Source: Saprospiraceae bacterium | GTDB taxonomy: Bacteria; Bacteroidota; Bacteroidia; Chitinophagales; Saprospiraceae | Length of the DNA stretch: 64,000 nucleotides | Assembly (NCBI GenBank): GCA_016720635.1 | Contig: JADKKF010000002.1 | Coordinates: forward strand, 248,001-312,000 | Direction of reading: 5' to 3' | Shown: positions 52,339 to 62,206 of the stretch, piece after piece | How positions within the stretch are numbered: position 1 is the stretch's first letter | How the letters are laid out: each line of letters begins with the position of its first letter | Translations under genes and position numbers: made by a program | The notes under the pieces: generated by a model | Seen by the model: the letters and a program-made list of their open reading frames with translations, nothing else | Told to the model about the DNA's origin: nothing | Database searches by the model: none

Positions 52339-53655
52339 ATGAAACAATTTAGAATATTATTTATTTTTGCGGTATTGGCATTTGCAGCGATATCTTGTAA
52401 AAAGGATGAGGTTCAAGCCATCCTTAACCAGCCCGTTACCGCTCCAGTACTAAGTCTTGATAAAACGGATGTCGTATTATTGAAAGACAACGCTAACGAC
52501 CAAATATTAAAGGCAAGTTGGACGAAGCCTGTGTATGGCTTTAATGCTGCGCTTTCTTATAAACTTTCTATAAATGTCAAAGATAGTTTGGCTTCAAAAG
52601 CTATCAATATTGATTTGGGTGGTTTTGAATCAGCTAAGAATTTTACACATGCTGACTTAAATAGTAAACTCTTACTATTGGGCTTGGCACCAGAAGTAGT
52701 GGCAGATGTCGAAATGCAGGTAACCTCTTATGTCCAATCGACATTAGTTCCTTCAGCCTCTAATAAAGTTTATCTAAAAGCAACCCCTTACACTACTAGA
52801 GTTGATTTATCTTCAACATGGGGTGTTGTAGGAGGTGCAACTCCTAATGGATGGAACGGCCCAGATATACCGTTTTACAAAGCGAACCAGTCTGGAATAT
52901 TGAAGGCTTGGGCTACTTTGAATGATGGAGAGATAAAGTTTAGAGAAAATAATGATTGGGCCAATAATGTAGGTGATAATGGTGCAGATGGCACTTTTGA
53001 ACCCAATGGGGCTAATATTGCCGTTACAAAAGGGATATATGTTATTACCATGAATCTGAATAACAATACTTATACGATCGTACCTCTTAGCTTTGGACTC
53101 GTTGGCAATGCTACGCCGAATGGTTGGGGTGGTCCTGATGTTCCTATGCAATATAATCCATACGATGACACATGGAATGTTATAGCTAAGCTAACAGCGG
53201 GTGATATGAAATTCAGATTGAATAATGACTGGGGAACAAATTATGGTGATGATGGAGCAAACGGAGTTATGGATTTGAATGGCGCTAATATTGTCATTGC
53301 AAGCGCTGGCACATATATAGTAAAAATGAATCTCACAGATAAATCTTATTCAATAACTCCAGGTAAGATTTTTGGAATAGTTGGAAATGCTACCGCAGGT
53401 GGTTGGGGTGGTCCAGATGCCAAATTTAATTATAATTTCATAAATGGGATTTGGTCTTTGTATAATATTCCTTTAACCGTTGGAGATATAAAGTTTAGAG
53501 CAGATGATGATTGGGCTGTAAACTATGGTTCTGAGGCTGCTGGAAAACTCAAATTAAATGGTGGAAATATACCAATAACTGAGGCGGGTAATTACGATTT
53601 TACTTTAGATTTTAATGACGCAGCTGATCCAAAATTCACTATTAAAAAGAGATAA
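52339..53655 (+). CDS. SusE/SusF-like alpha-glucan-binding lipoprotein with three tandem modules
   Basis: 438 residues from the ATG at 52339 (MKQFRILFIF). An upstream in-frame ATG at 52297 overlaps susD and lacks the lipoprotein layout. The signal peptide ends at AISC (Cys20). An N-terminal SusE-type Ig-like domain (about 30-150) is followed by three copies of a module of about 90 residues. Each starts GxxGxATPxGWxGPD-like and has the IKFRxxxDW...NYG core (about 52816, 53089 and 53367). These are starch-binding modules of the SusE/SusF type with aromatic Trp ligands. A terminator follows at 53680. Confidence 0.9.
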   Translation: MKQFRILFIFAVLAFAAISCKKDEVQAILNQPVTAPVLSLDKTDVVLLKDNANDQILKASWTKPVYGFNAALSYKLSINVKDSLASKAINIDLGGFESAKNFTHADLNSKLLLLGLAPEVVADVEMQVTSYVQSTLVPSASNKVYLKATPYTTRVDLSSTWGVVGGATPNGWNGPDIPFYKANQSGILKAWATLNDGEIKFRENNDWANNVGDNGADGTFEPNGANIAVTKGIYVITMNLNNNTYTIVPLSFGLVGNATPNGWGGPDVPMQYNPYDDTWNVIAKLTAGDMKFRLNNDWGTNYGDDGANGVMDLNGANIVIASAGTYIVKMNLTDKSYSITPGKIFGIVGNATAGGWGGPDAKFNYNFINGIWSLYNIPLTVGDIKFRADDDWAVNYGSEAAGKLKLNGGNIPITEAGNYDFTLDFNDAADPKFTIKKR

Positions 53656-53679
53656 ACTTTTTTAGATTGAATATAAAAT

Positions 53680-53719
53680 TGGCCTATATAATGTAATGTT
53701 GTATAGGCTAATTTTTTTT
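53680..53719 (+). terminator. Terminator between the SusE/F-like gene and the GH13 genes
   Basis: A 9-bp stem (TGGCCTATA at 53680-53688 with TATAGGCTA at 53702-53710, one G-T pair) is followed by eight T at 53712-53719. It lies 24 bp after the stop of the binding-protein gene and 30 bp before the next ATG, so the binding/uptake genes can be expressed apart from the enzymes. Confidence 0.8.
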
Positions 53720-53748
53720 GCTATATTGGCTTAAAATACTATAATATT

Positions 53749-56571
53749 ATGCGCTTTTTACTCCTTGTTTCGCTTATACTTAGTTGGGTAAATGTTTGTT
53801 TATGTCAAGTGATATATACGGATAACCCATTTCCCAAGGAAGATCAACCTCTCAATATTTATTTTAATGCTGCATTGGGCAATTTGGGCTTAAAGGGATA
53901 TACTGGGGATATTTATGCTCATACAGGAGTTCTTACTCAAAATAGTACTGGATCTAGTGATTGGAAACATGTGAAAACCTCCTGGGGGCAAAATACTCCA
54001 GAAACAAAATTGGAACGGGTAGATACAGATTTATATAAACTAACGATTCAACCCAGTTCTCGAGATTATTATGGTCTTAATACCGGTGAGACGATTGTCA
54101 AACTTGCATTTGTTTTTCGCAGTGAGGCTCAAGTTAATGGAGCTTGGAAAGAGGGTAAAACAGATACTGGAGGTGATATATTTTTAGAAATGTACAACGA
54201 TGCTCAAGGGTTTCAAGTTGCGTTTGTAAATCCTGAAAAAAGAACATTTTTTTGCACATTAGGGCAAAACTTGAGTATAAAAGTTGCCTCTAGTACCAAT
54301 AGCAATTTATTTATTTATAAAAATAATCAACTTATAGCCAGCCAAAATGGAGTCTCAACCATCAACACCAATGATATTGTCTCAGCCAAGGGAAATTATC
54401 GGTATATGGCGATAGGCGTGGATGTCCAAATGCGTCGGGACACAACTTATTTCCAATGCATTATTCCAGAAGATCCTATCATACAAGATTTTCCAGTACA
54501 AACACCTCTTGGTCTCAGTAGATATGACAACGGAAGTATTCGATTAAGACTGCAAGCACCTCTTAAATCTTCCGTATTCGTAGTTGGAACATTCAATGAT
54601 TATTATTTAGACAATAATTTTCAAATGAAAAAATCCTCCAATGGCGAAGATTTTTGGTTGGAAATAAATGGAATTGCATCTGACAAAAACTATACCTATC
54701 AGTATGTGGTCGATCAAAGTATAACAGTAGCTGATCCCTGCAGTGAACTCATTTTGGACCCCAATAATGATAAGTACATCCCAAGCAGCACGTATAGCAA
54801 TATTCCCATGTACCCAGTGGAAAAAACCACAGGTATCGTTAGTAGCTTTTCGGTAGAATCCAATCCATATCAGTGGTCATCCAATACCTATGCAAAACCA
54901 GAAAAGGCCAAACTCATCATTTACGAGTGTTTGGTTCGAGATTTCAGCAACGCTCGAAGTTTTCAAGCAATCATCGACAGCCTAGGATATTTGAAGAAAT
55001 TAGGGATTAATGCCCTAGAGTTAATGCCAGTCAATGAATTTGAAGGTAATATTTCTTGGGGATACAATCCATCTTTTCACATGGCCATTGATAAATATTA
55101 TGGTTCGATAAATAAATTAAAAGAACTGGTGGATAAATGTCATCAATCCGGCATAGCGGTCATCATGGATGTAGTATTTAATCACGCATTCTCGCAGTCT
55201 CCACTTTGTCAAATGTATTGGGATCAAGCCAATTTCAGGCCCTCAGCCAATAGCCCATATTTTAATACGGTGGCAAAACACCCCTTCAATGTTGGTTATG
55301 ATTTCAACCATGAAAGCAAGTTTACAAAGGCATATATGGATAGAATATTGGCTTATTTGATCACAGAATTCAAGGTAGATGGCTTTAGATTTGATCTTTC
55401 TAAGGGATTTACCCAAGTATATAATACAGATGTAGGATTATGGAGTGCGTATGACGCTAGTAGGATTGCTCTTCTAAAGCGTATGGCTGCAGAAATTAGA
55501 AAAGTTGACCCCAATGTATTTATGATATTAGAGCATTTTGCCGTAAATAGTGAAGAACAAGAATTGTCCAATGAGGGATTCATGCTATGGGGAAATGGCA
55601 ATTATGACTATTTGGAAGGGGCCATGGGATATACATCCAATTTTTCTAATCAAAATTACAAAACAAGGGGCTGGTCTACGCCCAACTTGGTTTCATACAT
55701 GGAGAGTCATGATGAAGAACGAATGGGATATAAACTAAAGAATTTTGGAAATTCCAATGGGGCATATAATACTCGGGTACAGCCTACATTTTCTGATCGG
55801 ATAAATTTAAGTAATTTGTTTTTTTTGTTGATTCCAGGTCCGAAAATGATTTGGCAATTTGGTGAACTTGGTTATGACTATTCGATAAATACTTGTGAAA
55901 ATTTTTCAATCAATACCAGTTGTCGTTTAGATCCCAAGCCCGTTCGATGGGACTTTTATCAGGATGCGAATAGAAGAAAAACGTACCAATTCATTGGTGA
56001 TTTATCCTATTTAAAAAAGACATTCAATACATTTAGCCAATCAGATTTCGATTTTTCATTAAATTCGACCATGAAATATTTTAGGTGGAATGATAGCGAA
56101 ATGAATGCTTTTGCCGTTGGAAATTTTGGAGTTCAAGCAAATTCGATTTCTATTCCTATACAAAAAGTAGGGTGGTGGTATGACTATATTTCTGGCGACA
56201 GCATTGAGATTTTGAATCAAAAAGAGACTTTTAATCTTCAACCTGGGGAATATAAATTGATGTTGGATAAAAGGATCAATCGTCCAAATTTATCTACAAA
56301 TACGAATGAAAACGTAAAATTTAACAATACATGGCGGCTTTTTCCAAATCCAGTAAGCTCAGATATTTTATTTTTGAAAAATTTAGGGAAGGAAATTTCA
56401 GAGGCAGAGGCTGAGATTGTAAATATCAATGGACAGATTATTTGGCGCGATAAACTTGTCTTTTCTGGTCAAACAGCTGAATTGTCCATAGGAAAAATCC
56501 CAGCTGGATTTTATTCTCTCGTCCTAAAAAATAAAGCGGGCTTTTATTATTCAAGTTTTATAAAAATTTAG
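53749..56571 (+). CDS. T9SS-exported GH13 alpha-amylase-like enzyme
   Basis: 940 residues, signal peptide cleaved near residue 19 (CLCQ). An N-terminal beta domain (about 20-160) and a CBM48/E-set-like domain (about 255-355, VFVVGTFNDY) precede the GH13 barrel. The nucleophile is Asp549 (GFRFDLSKG), acid/base Glu595 (MILEHF), third acid Asp655 (ESHDEER). The C-terminal type A T9SS sorting domain (about 860-940) begins WRLFPNPVS. The GH13 part resembles glycogen-debranching or maltooligosyl trehalose-type relatives with an E-set domain, as well as amylases. The T9SS tail predicts surface attachment or release, matching an extracellular starch-degrading role in the locus. Confidence 0.92.
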   Translation: MRFLLLVSLILSWVNVCLCQVIYTDNPFPKEDQPLNIYFNAALGNLGLKGYTGDIYAHTGVLTQNSTGSSDWKHVKTSWGQNTPETKLERVDTDLYKLTIQPSSRDYYGLNTGETIVKLAFVFRSEAQVNGAWKEGKTDTGGDIFLEMYNDAQGFQVAFVNPEKRTFFCTLGQNLSIKVASSTNSNLFIYKNNQLIASQNGVSTINTNDIVSAKGNYRYMAIGVDVQMRRDTTYFQCIIPEDPIIQDFPVQTPLGLSRYDNGSIRLRLQAPLKSSVFVVGTFNDYYLDNNFQMKKSSNGEDFWLEINGIASDKNYTYQYVVDQSITVADPCSELILDPNNDKYIPSSTYSNIPMYPVEKTTGIVSSFSVESNPYQWSSNTYAKPEKAKLIIYECLVRDFSNARSFQAIIDSLGYLKKLGINALELMPVNEFEGNISWGYNPSFHMAIDKYYGSINKLKELVDKCHQSGIAVIMDVVFNHAFSQSPLCQMYWDQANFRPSANSPYFNTVAKHPFNVGYDFNHESKFTKAYMDRILAYLITEFKVDGFRFDLSKGFTQVYNTDVGLWSAYDASRIALLKRMAAEIRKVDPNVFMILEHFAVNSEEQELSNEGFMLWGNGNYDYLEGAMGYTSNFSNQNYKTRGWSTPNLVSYMESHDEERMGYKLKNFGNSNGAYNTRVQPTFSDRINLSNLFFLLIPGPKMIWQFGELGYDYSINTCENFSINTSCRLDPKPVRWDFYQDANRRKTYQFIGDLSYLKKTFNTFSQSDFDFSLNSTMKYFRWNDSEMNAFAVGNFGVQANSISIPIQKVGWWYDYISGDSIEILNQKETFNLQPGEYKLMLDKRINRPNLSTNTNENVKFNNTWRLFPNPVSSDILFLKNLGKEISEAEAEIVNINGQIIWRDKLVFSGQTAELSIGKIPAGFYSLVLKNKAGFYYSSFIKI

Positions 56572-56575
56572 TTTA

Positions 56576-57922
56576 GTGAAAAAAATTTATTTTGTTTGTT
56601 TTTTGATTTCAAATATACTTCTGTATGGTCAAAGCAGTATTACTCCTTGGCCCGATTGGGCAAAATCTTCTACTATTTATGAAATAAATATCAGGCAATA
56701 TTCTAAAAAAGGTGATATCAAAAGTGTACAAAAAGATTTACCGAGATTGAAGAATTTGGGTGTAGATATTTTGTGGTTGATGCCCATTCATCCGATAGGA
56801 AAGATTAAGTCTAAAGGGGAATGGGGCAGTCCTTATAGTGTGAAGGATTATCAAGGAGTGCATCCAAAATATGGTACAATAATGGACCTTAAAAACTTCG
56901 TAAATACAGCTCACAAAATGGGGATGAGGGTAATACTTGATTGGGTAGGAAACCACACAGCTTGGGATCATCCTTGGATCAAATCCAATCCAGAGTTTTA
57001 TGTTAAAAGAGGAGATACCATAAGCCATGCAGCTAACAACGATGGCAGTTTGACCGATTGGTACGATGTAGCTGATTTGGATTATGAAAATAGGAATATG
57101 CGTAAAAAGATGATCGATGCCCTTTCATTTTGGGTAAGAGAGGCCAAGATTGATGGCTTTCGCTGCGATGTGGGTGGTATGATGCCAGTAGATTTTTGGA
57201 ATGAAGCAAAGATAGCCCTTGCAAAGATTAATCCCAAGATCTATATGTTGGTCGAATGGGAAGAGGACAGTAAATTGATCGATGAAGGAGGATTTCATAC
57301 GTTGTACGGATGGTCCATGCATTCATTGTCCAAGGAAATCGCTAAAGGAAAAAAAAATGCAACTGATTTCGAAACTTACCTGAATAATCGCAGACTTAAA
57401 TATCCTGCCCAAACGACATTTATGTATTTTACATCAAATCATGATGAAAATACATGGAGTGACATCGCTAGTAAAAGATATGGAAAAGCGGAAGATTTGA
57501 TGAGTGTTTTGACCTTTACAATGGAGGGTGGAATCCCATTGATTTATAATAGTCAAGAAAGTGGTGAAAAGCATAGCCTCAAATTTTTTGATAAGGATGA
57601 AATTAATTGGGGAAACTATGGAAAAACAGATTTTTATAAAAAATTAATTCAACTAAAGCACCAGTATAAACCGCTATGGAATAGTACTTATGGGTCAAAA
57701 ATGGATAGGGTAAATCAAGGCGATGATGTCTATGCTTTCGTTCGGAAAAAAGGAAATCAATCGGTCTGGGTTATCTTGAATTTTTCGGATAAACCACAAG
57801 TTACCACCCTTACAGAAGAAATAAATGGCGCGAAAGATTGGTTTTCGAATACTCCTTTCAACTACTCCTTCGACAAAGAAATAAGTTTGGACCCGTTTGA
57901 ATATAAAGTAATAGTAAAATAA
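56576..57922 (+). CDS. Secreted GH13 alpha-amylase-like enzyme
   Basis: 448 residues from a GTG start (56576), with a signal peptide (about 1-18, ILLYGQ). It is a compact GH13 enzyme with a short C-terminal beta domain. Asp198 (IDGFRCDVGG) is the nucleophile, Glu227 (MLVEWEED) the proposed acid/base, Asp290 (TSNHDEN) the third acid. No T9SS domain, so it is likely periplasmic, cutting imported oligosaccharides. It starts 4 bp after the preceding enzyme gene and 5 bp lie between its stop and the transporter gene, forming one enzyme-transporter transcript. Confidence 0.93.
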   Translation: MKKIYFVCFLISNILLYGQSSITPWPDWAKSSTIYEINIRQYSKKGDIKSVQKDLPRLKNLGVDILWLMPIHPIGKIKSKGEWGSPYSVKDYQGVHPKYGTIMDLKNFVNTAHKMGMRVILDWVGNHTAWDHPWIKSNPEFYVKRGDTISHAANNDGSLTDWYDVADLDYENRNMRKKMIDALSFWVREAKIDGFRCDVGGMMPVDFWNEAKIALAKINPKIYMLVEWEEDSKLIDEGGFHTLYGWSMHSLSKEIAKGKKNATDFETYLNNRRLKYPAQTTFMYFTSNHDENTWSDIASKRYGKAEDLMSVLTFTMEGGIPLIYNSQESGEKHSLKFFDKDEINWGNYGKTDFYKKLIQLKHQYKPLWNSTYGSKMDRVNQGDDVYAFVRKKGNQSVWVILNFSDKPQVTTLTEEINGAKDWFSNTPFNYSFDKEISLDPFEYKVIVK

Positions 57923-57927
57923 ATAAC

Positions 57928-59262
57928 ATGGAAAAACCACGGTTAAGTTTTTGGCAAATCTGGAATATGTGTTTTGGGTTTTTTGGTATCCAATTCGGAT
58001 GGACGCTCCAGATGAATAATATGAGTGCGATCTACCAGTATTTGGGTGCAGAGCCTGATAAAATAGCTGGATTATGGTTAGCGGCACCGATGACAGGATT
58101 GATTATTCAGCCTATTGTCGGTTATCTCAGCGATAGAACCTGGCATCCTAAGTTAGGAAGACGAAGGCCATATTTTATGGTTGGAGCAATTTTAAGTAGC
58201 ATTATGTTGTTGATTATGCCCAATTCACCCTCTGTGTGGATCGCTGCTGGGTCATTGTGGATATTGGACTCAAGTATCAATATCAGTATGGAGCCATTCC
58301 GTGCATTTGTAGGAGATAAATTGTCTGAAAAACAGCAATCTTTTGGTTATGCAATGCAAAGTATGTTTATCGGTGGAGCATCTTTTATTGCGGGATTTTT
58401 ACCCATGCTACTCAATAGATATTTTGGCATAAATAATGAAAGTGTAAATAATAGTATTCCAGATAATATCAGATGGTCGTTTTATATAGGAGCTATTGCA
58501 TTTTTCTTATCCGTATTATATACAGTATTAAGGGCGGACGAATATCCTCCAGATGAAAAAGAATTGGATAAATTGAGGGCTCAGAAAATAAGTCCAAAGG
58601 ATATCGTTAAAGAAATTTTCCAAGGAATCATCAATATGCCTTCAAATATGAAGCGATTGGCACTCGTACAATTTTTGACCTGGCCAGGACTTTTTTTAAT
58701 GTGGTTTTATTATACACCAAGTGTTGCCAACTATATATTCAAGGCGACAAGTACAAGCGACCCAAATTACACGAGCGGGGTTGAATTTGCGAATATGACG
58801 TATTCTATAGAGAACCTTGTGACCTTTTTGTTTTCATTTACATTGCCTTTTTGGGTTGGATTTTTAGGGAAAAGAAATACCCATATCGTTTGTCTGCTTA
58901 TTGGAGCATTGGGGTTATTTAGCATTCAGTACATTCATAGCCCCAATATGCTGTTTTTGACCATGGGAATGGTTGGGATAGCTTGGGCGTCAATTCTATC
59001 TATGCCTTATAGTTTGTTAGCTGGGACGTTACCGCCTCAAAAAATGGGATTCTACATGGGGGTTTTTAATTTTTTCATCGTAATTCCAGAGATATTAGCC
59101 TCTTTGTTTTTTGGATGGATTTTAAAAAATTGGCTTGATAACAACATGATGCTGGGCGTTGTAACAGGAGGTGTTCTAATGGCATTAGCTGCCTTGGCTT
59201 GTTTTTTTGTAAAAGAGAATGTGCCACAATTTCAAGAGGAGGGGTCCAAAATAAGTCATTAG
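57928..59262 (+). CDS. MFS sugar importer (SLC45/maltose transporter type)
   Basis: 444 residues, twelve transmembrane helices. The conserved loop 2-3 motif GYLSDRTWHPKLGRRRP (65-81) and the N-terminal IQFGWTLQMNNMSAIYQYLG are hallmarks of the SLC45-like group that includes bacterial maltose/maltooligosaccharide proton symporters. The D-R-x-x-H-x-x-x-G-R-R-R-P spacing is typical. As the last gene of the locus it would take the products of the two GH13 enzymes into the cytoplasm. No kinase, maltose phosphorylase or LacI/SusR-type regulator is adjacent. Confidence 0.9.
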   Translation: MEKPRLSFWQIWNMCFGFFGIQFGWTLQMNNMSAIYQYLGAEPDKIAGLWLAAPMTGLIIQPIVGYLSDRTWHPKLGRRRPYFMVGAILSSIMLLIMPNSPSVWIAAGSLWILDSSINISMEPFRAFVGDKLSEKQQSFGYAMQSMFIGGASFIAGFLPMLLNRYFGINNESVNNSIPDNIRWSFYIGAIAFFLSVLYTVLRADEYPPDEKELDKLRAQKISPKDIVKEIFQGIINMPSNMKRLALVQFLTWPGLFLMWFYYTPSVANYIFKATSTSDPNYTSGVEFANMTYSIENLVTFLFSFTLPFWVGFLGKRNTHIVCLLIGALGLFSIQYIHSPNMLFLTMGMVGIAWASILSMPYSLLAGTLPPQKMGFYMGVFNFFIVIPEILASLFFGWILKNWLDNNMMLGVVTGGVLMALAALACFFVKENVPQFQEEGSKISH

Positions 59263-59312
59263 AATTCGAGAAAAGTAAATTCTTGATTTCTTTATCCAAC
59301 CGATTTGCTCCT

Positions 59313-59331
59313 AACTTGCATTTTGCAAGTT
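59313..59331. terminator. Hairpin in the convergent gap after the MFS gene
   Basis: A perfect 8-bp stem AACTTGCA / TGCAAGTT with a 3-nt loop sits between the MFS stop (59262) and the ruvC stop (59334). It could end either transcript, but both T-tracts are weak, so the call is moderate. Confidence 0.45.
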
Positions 59332-59333
59332 GG

Positions 59334-59900
59334 TTATTTGATGGCTTTTACTTTGGTGGTTACTTTCTCTTCATTGGCTTTTGCGTACGAGGACCAACCG
59401 CTATATTTTTTACCTGTAGTTACTTTACTATTTCCTTGAAAATAATGGCAAACAGCAACACTCAATGCATCCGAAGCATCTAAATATGCATGATCCATGG
59501 GTGTATTTAATATTCTCTCAAGCATCGCAGCTACTTGTTCTTTTGAAGCATTTCCGTTGCCCGTTACGCTTTGTTTGATTTTTTTTGGAGAATATTCAAA
59601 TGTTGGTAACCCTTTTTGGAATCCTACCGCTATGGCTACTCCTTGCGCTCTTCCTAGCTTTAACATAGACTGTACGTTTTTACCAAAAAAAGGTGCTTCA
59701 ATGGCCATTACCGTTGGTTTGTATAGAGTGATCATTTCCTCAACTCTTGTACATATCATTCCGAGCTTTTGATGTGCATCGTCTAGGTAATCTAGTCTAA
59801 TGACGCCCATATGAACTAGCTTTAAGTTTTTATTTTCTGAATCAATGATTGCGAACCCCAATATATTGGTACCCGGATCTATTCCCAATATTCTGGACAT
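59334..59900 (-). CDS. ruvC: Holliday junction endonuclease RuvC
   Basis: 188 residues with RNase H-like fold. The acidic catalytic set Asp8 (ILGIDPGT), Glu68 (AIEAPF), Asp141 and Asp144 (DASDALSVAVCHY) matches E. coli RuvC (7, 66, 138, 141). GRAQGVAIA and QSVTGNGNASKEQV are also family motifs. It resolves Holliday junctions with RuvAB, which are not in the window. The gene ends 72 bp from the convergent MFS gene and starts 2 bp after the S9 peptidase stop, so those two are probably in one transcript. The C-terminus is a short basic tail. Confidence 0.96.
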   Translation of the reverse strand: MSRILGIDPGTNILGFAIIDSENKNLKLVHMGVIRLDYLDDAHQKLGMICTRVEEMITLYKPTVMAIEAPFFGKNVQSMLKLGRAQGVAIAVGFQKGLPTFEYSPKKIKQSVTGNGNASKEQVAAMLERILNTPMDHAYLDASDALSVAVCHYFQGNSKVTTGKKYSGWSSYAKANEEKVTTKVKAIK

Positions 59901-59902
59901 AG

Positions 59903-62062
59903 TTATAATTTTTCTTTTATAAAGGAGGTCATTTTAGTAAATAAATGAAGCCGCGTATTTCCTCCTGAAATTCCATGATTTTTGTTGGGATAAAAGTAAG
60001 TATCGAATTGTTTATTGGCTTTGACAAGCGCAACCACCATTTCGGCAGTATTTTGAAAATGAACATTATCGTCCGCCATGCCATGAATTAGCAAATAATT
60101 GCCCTTTAGTTTATCAGCAAAATAAACAGGAGAGTTATCTCTGTACCCAGCCTCGTTGTCTTTTTCGTCCCTCATATATCGCTCCGTGTATATAGAATCG
60201 TACCACTTCCAGTTGGTAACTGGTGCCACAGCAATCGCCGCTTTAAACACGTCGCTGCCCTTAAAGAGGCAAAGCGAAGACATGTAGCCGCCATAGCTCC
60301 AGCCAAAAATTCCTATCCTTTTTTTATCGACAAAATCCCACTCAGCGATCGATTTAGCGGCATCAATTTGGTCATTTGTTTCTAGATTTCCTAGCTGTAG
60401 ATAGGTTTGTTTTTTGAAAAATTCTCCTCTTCCTCCTGTTCCTCTATTGTCCACACAAACTACAATATACCCATTCTGACTTAACATTTGAAACCACCAA
60501 TAATTACCTCCGTGCCAATTGTCAATAACCTGTTGGCTACCTGGACCACCATACAAAAACATAAAAACTGGATAGTGTTTTTGTGGGTCAAAATCACGGG
60601 GTTTTATCATCCATGCGTTTAGTTTTTCTTTATTTCTGTTGGAAAATTGAAGAAACTCTATGGGTTGGGTTCCAAATTGTTTTTGTAATTCGCCTATCTT
60701 TTCATTGTCTTCAATGCCCCGTATTTTATTACCATTGTTGTCCAAAACCTCATAAGAAGCAGCTTTGTTGATAGTACTGAATGTATTCACCCAGTATTTA
60801 TAGGTAGAACTAAATTGAGCATTATTATCACCTACTGATTTTGAAATCATCGTTTTCACATCATTATTCAAGTCTATTTTATAAATCTCTCTTTGCATGG
60901 GCGAAATTTCTGCGGCTTGGTAATATAAGGTATTTGACTTTTGGTCCAACCCGTACAAATTCGTGACTTCATAATCACCTCGTGTCAATTGCTTGATTAT
61001 TTTTCCATCCATCCCATAAAGATATACGTGGTTAAAACCAGAGAGTTCACTGGTCCAAAGAAATTCTTTCCCGTTTTCAAGAAAAGTCAAATTATCATGG
61101 AGGTCAATATAATATTTGTTATTTTCTTCCATCAAAAGCCGTGTTGAACCAGTTTTTGCATCCACCAAGATTAACTCTAAGTGATTTTGCCACCGATTCA
61201 TCCTGGTTACGCAAAGCACATTTGGATCTTGAGTCCATTTTATTCTAGGTATGTATTGATCTGGGTTTTGGCCTAAGTTTATTTTTATGGTTTTTTTTGA
61301 CTTTGTGTCATAAATAAATAGGTCAACGATGGCATTCTTTTCTCCCACTTTTGGATACTTGAAAGAATACGAATCTGGATATACCCCATCATTGAAATAT
61401 TCCATTGTAAATTGTTTTACCTCTTTTTCGTTGAATTTTAAAAAGGCTATTTTTTGACCATCTTTATTCCATTCGAAAGCCCTTGTTAAAACGAACTCTT
61501 CTTCATATACCCAGTCAGAGGCACCATTTATAATTTCTTTTTTCTTGCCATCTGTGGTTATTCTATTAATCTTACTGGTGGATAGGTCTTTATAATAAAG
61601 GTCGTTATTAAATACATAACCAACTTTTGTACCCTGGAGATTAAAGTGCGAATATTGGACTTTTTGTTGTCCAGCCAGTGGCTCAAGTTTCTTTTTTACA
61701 CGATCGAAAATATAGTTAATTGAAGTGTAGCTATGGCGATAGATTGGTTCTATTTCGGTTTCAAGCATTATTAATTGCTCGTTACTACTCAGCGCATATG
61801 AATTAATATTTGATAGCCCATTGTAGTTGGCAAAATTAAATAGCGTGTCAGTTAGTAGCCCAGTTTCGATGGAGTAACCATTTATTTTACCCTCCTCGAG
61901 TCTAGTAAAAGTTTTTCCGTCATTCAAAAAATTAAAGCCAGCAACGTAATTTGTCCTAAAAGTTCCTTTTTGAAAGATATCCTCAAGCGTAATCGAGTTT
62001 TGTCCCCAGCTTATTTGGACGTATAAAAAATATATACAACCCAAGACAAATACTTTTTTCAT
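59903..62062 (-). CDS. Dipeptidyl-peptidase IV (S9B prolyl peptidase), secreted
   Basis: 719 residues from the ATG at 62062 (MKKVFVLGCIYFLYVQ, a clean signal peptide). The frame extends 24 codons further upstream without a signal, so that start is unlikely. An N-terminal eight-bladed propeller (about 25-470), with the Glu-Glu motif DWVYEEEF (about 195-202), precedes the hydrolase domain: Ser589 in GWSYGGY, Asp664 in HGMADDNVHF, His696 in NKNHG. The paired Glu that binds the substrate N-terminus marks DPP IV rather than oligopeptidase. It removes Xaa-Pro dipeptides in the periplasm. A promoter is visible at 62152-62159. Confidence 0.94.
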   Translation of the reverse strand: MKKVFVLGCIYFLYVQISWGQNSITLEDIFQKGTFRTNYVAGFNFLNDGKTFTRLEEGKINGYSIETGLLTDTLFNFANYNGLSNINSYALSSNEQLIMLETEIEPIYRHSYTSINYIFDRVKKKLEPLAGQQKVQYSHFNLQGTKVGYVFNNDLYYKDLSTSKINRITTDGKKKEIINGASDWVYEEEFVLTRAFEWNKDGQKIAFLKFNEKEVKQFTMEYFNDGVYPDSYSFKYPKVGEKNAIVDLFIYDTKSKKTIKINLGQNPDQYIPRIKWTQDPNVLCVTRMNRWQNHLELILVDAKTGSTRLLMEENNKYYIDLHDNLTFLENGKEFLWTSELSGFNHVYLYGMDGKIIKQLTRGDYEVTNLYGLDQKSNTLYYQAAEISPMQREIYKIDLNNDVKTMISKSVGDNNAQFSSTYKYWVNTFSTINKAASYEVLDNNGNKIRGIEDNEKIGELQKQFGTQPIEFLQFSNRNKEKLNAWMIKPRDFDPQKHYPVFMFLYGGPGSQQVIDNWHGGNYWWFQMLSQNGYIVVCVDNRGTGGRGEFFKKQTYLQLGNLETNDQIDAAKSIAEWDFVDKKRIGIFGWSYGGYMSSLCLFKGSDVFKAAIAVAPVTNWKWYDSIYTERYMRDEKDNEAGYRDNSPVYFADKLKGNYLLIHGMADDNVHFQNTAEMVVALVKANKQFDTYFYPNKNHGISGGNTRLHLFTKMTSFIKEKL

Positions 62063-62151
62063 TGAAACCAAATTATGAATGTGTAATAATATTAGAAAAG
62101 CCATAGGCATAATGATGGTAGTCAAGCCTATCAATTATGAAAATTTATAAG

Positions 62152-62182
62152 CAAAGTTAATAATAACCCTAAGTTCGACAAG
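62152..62182 (-). promoter_or_regulatory. Promoter of the dipeptidyl-peptidase IV gene
   Basis: On the minus strand TAACTTTG (62152-62159) fits TAnnTTTG. CTTG (62179-62182), one base off TTTG, lies 19 bases upstream of it. Transcription would start near 62145, leaving a leader of about 80 nt before the ATG at 62062. Confidence 0.5.
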
Positions 62183-62206
62183 TAAAATTTATGAAATAGC
62201 CTCATA

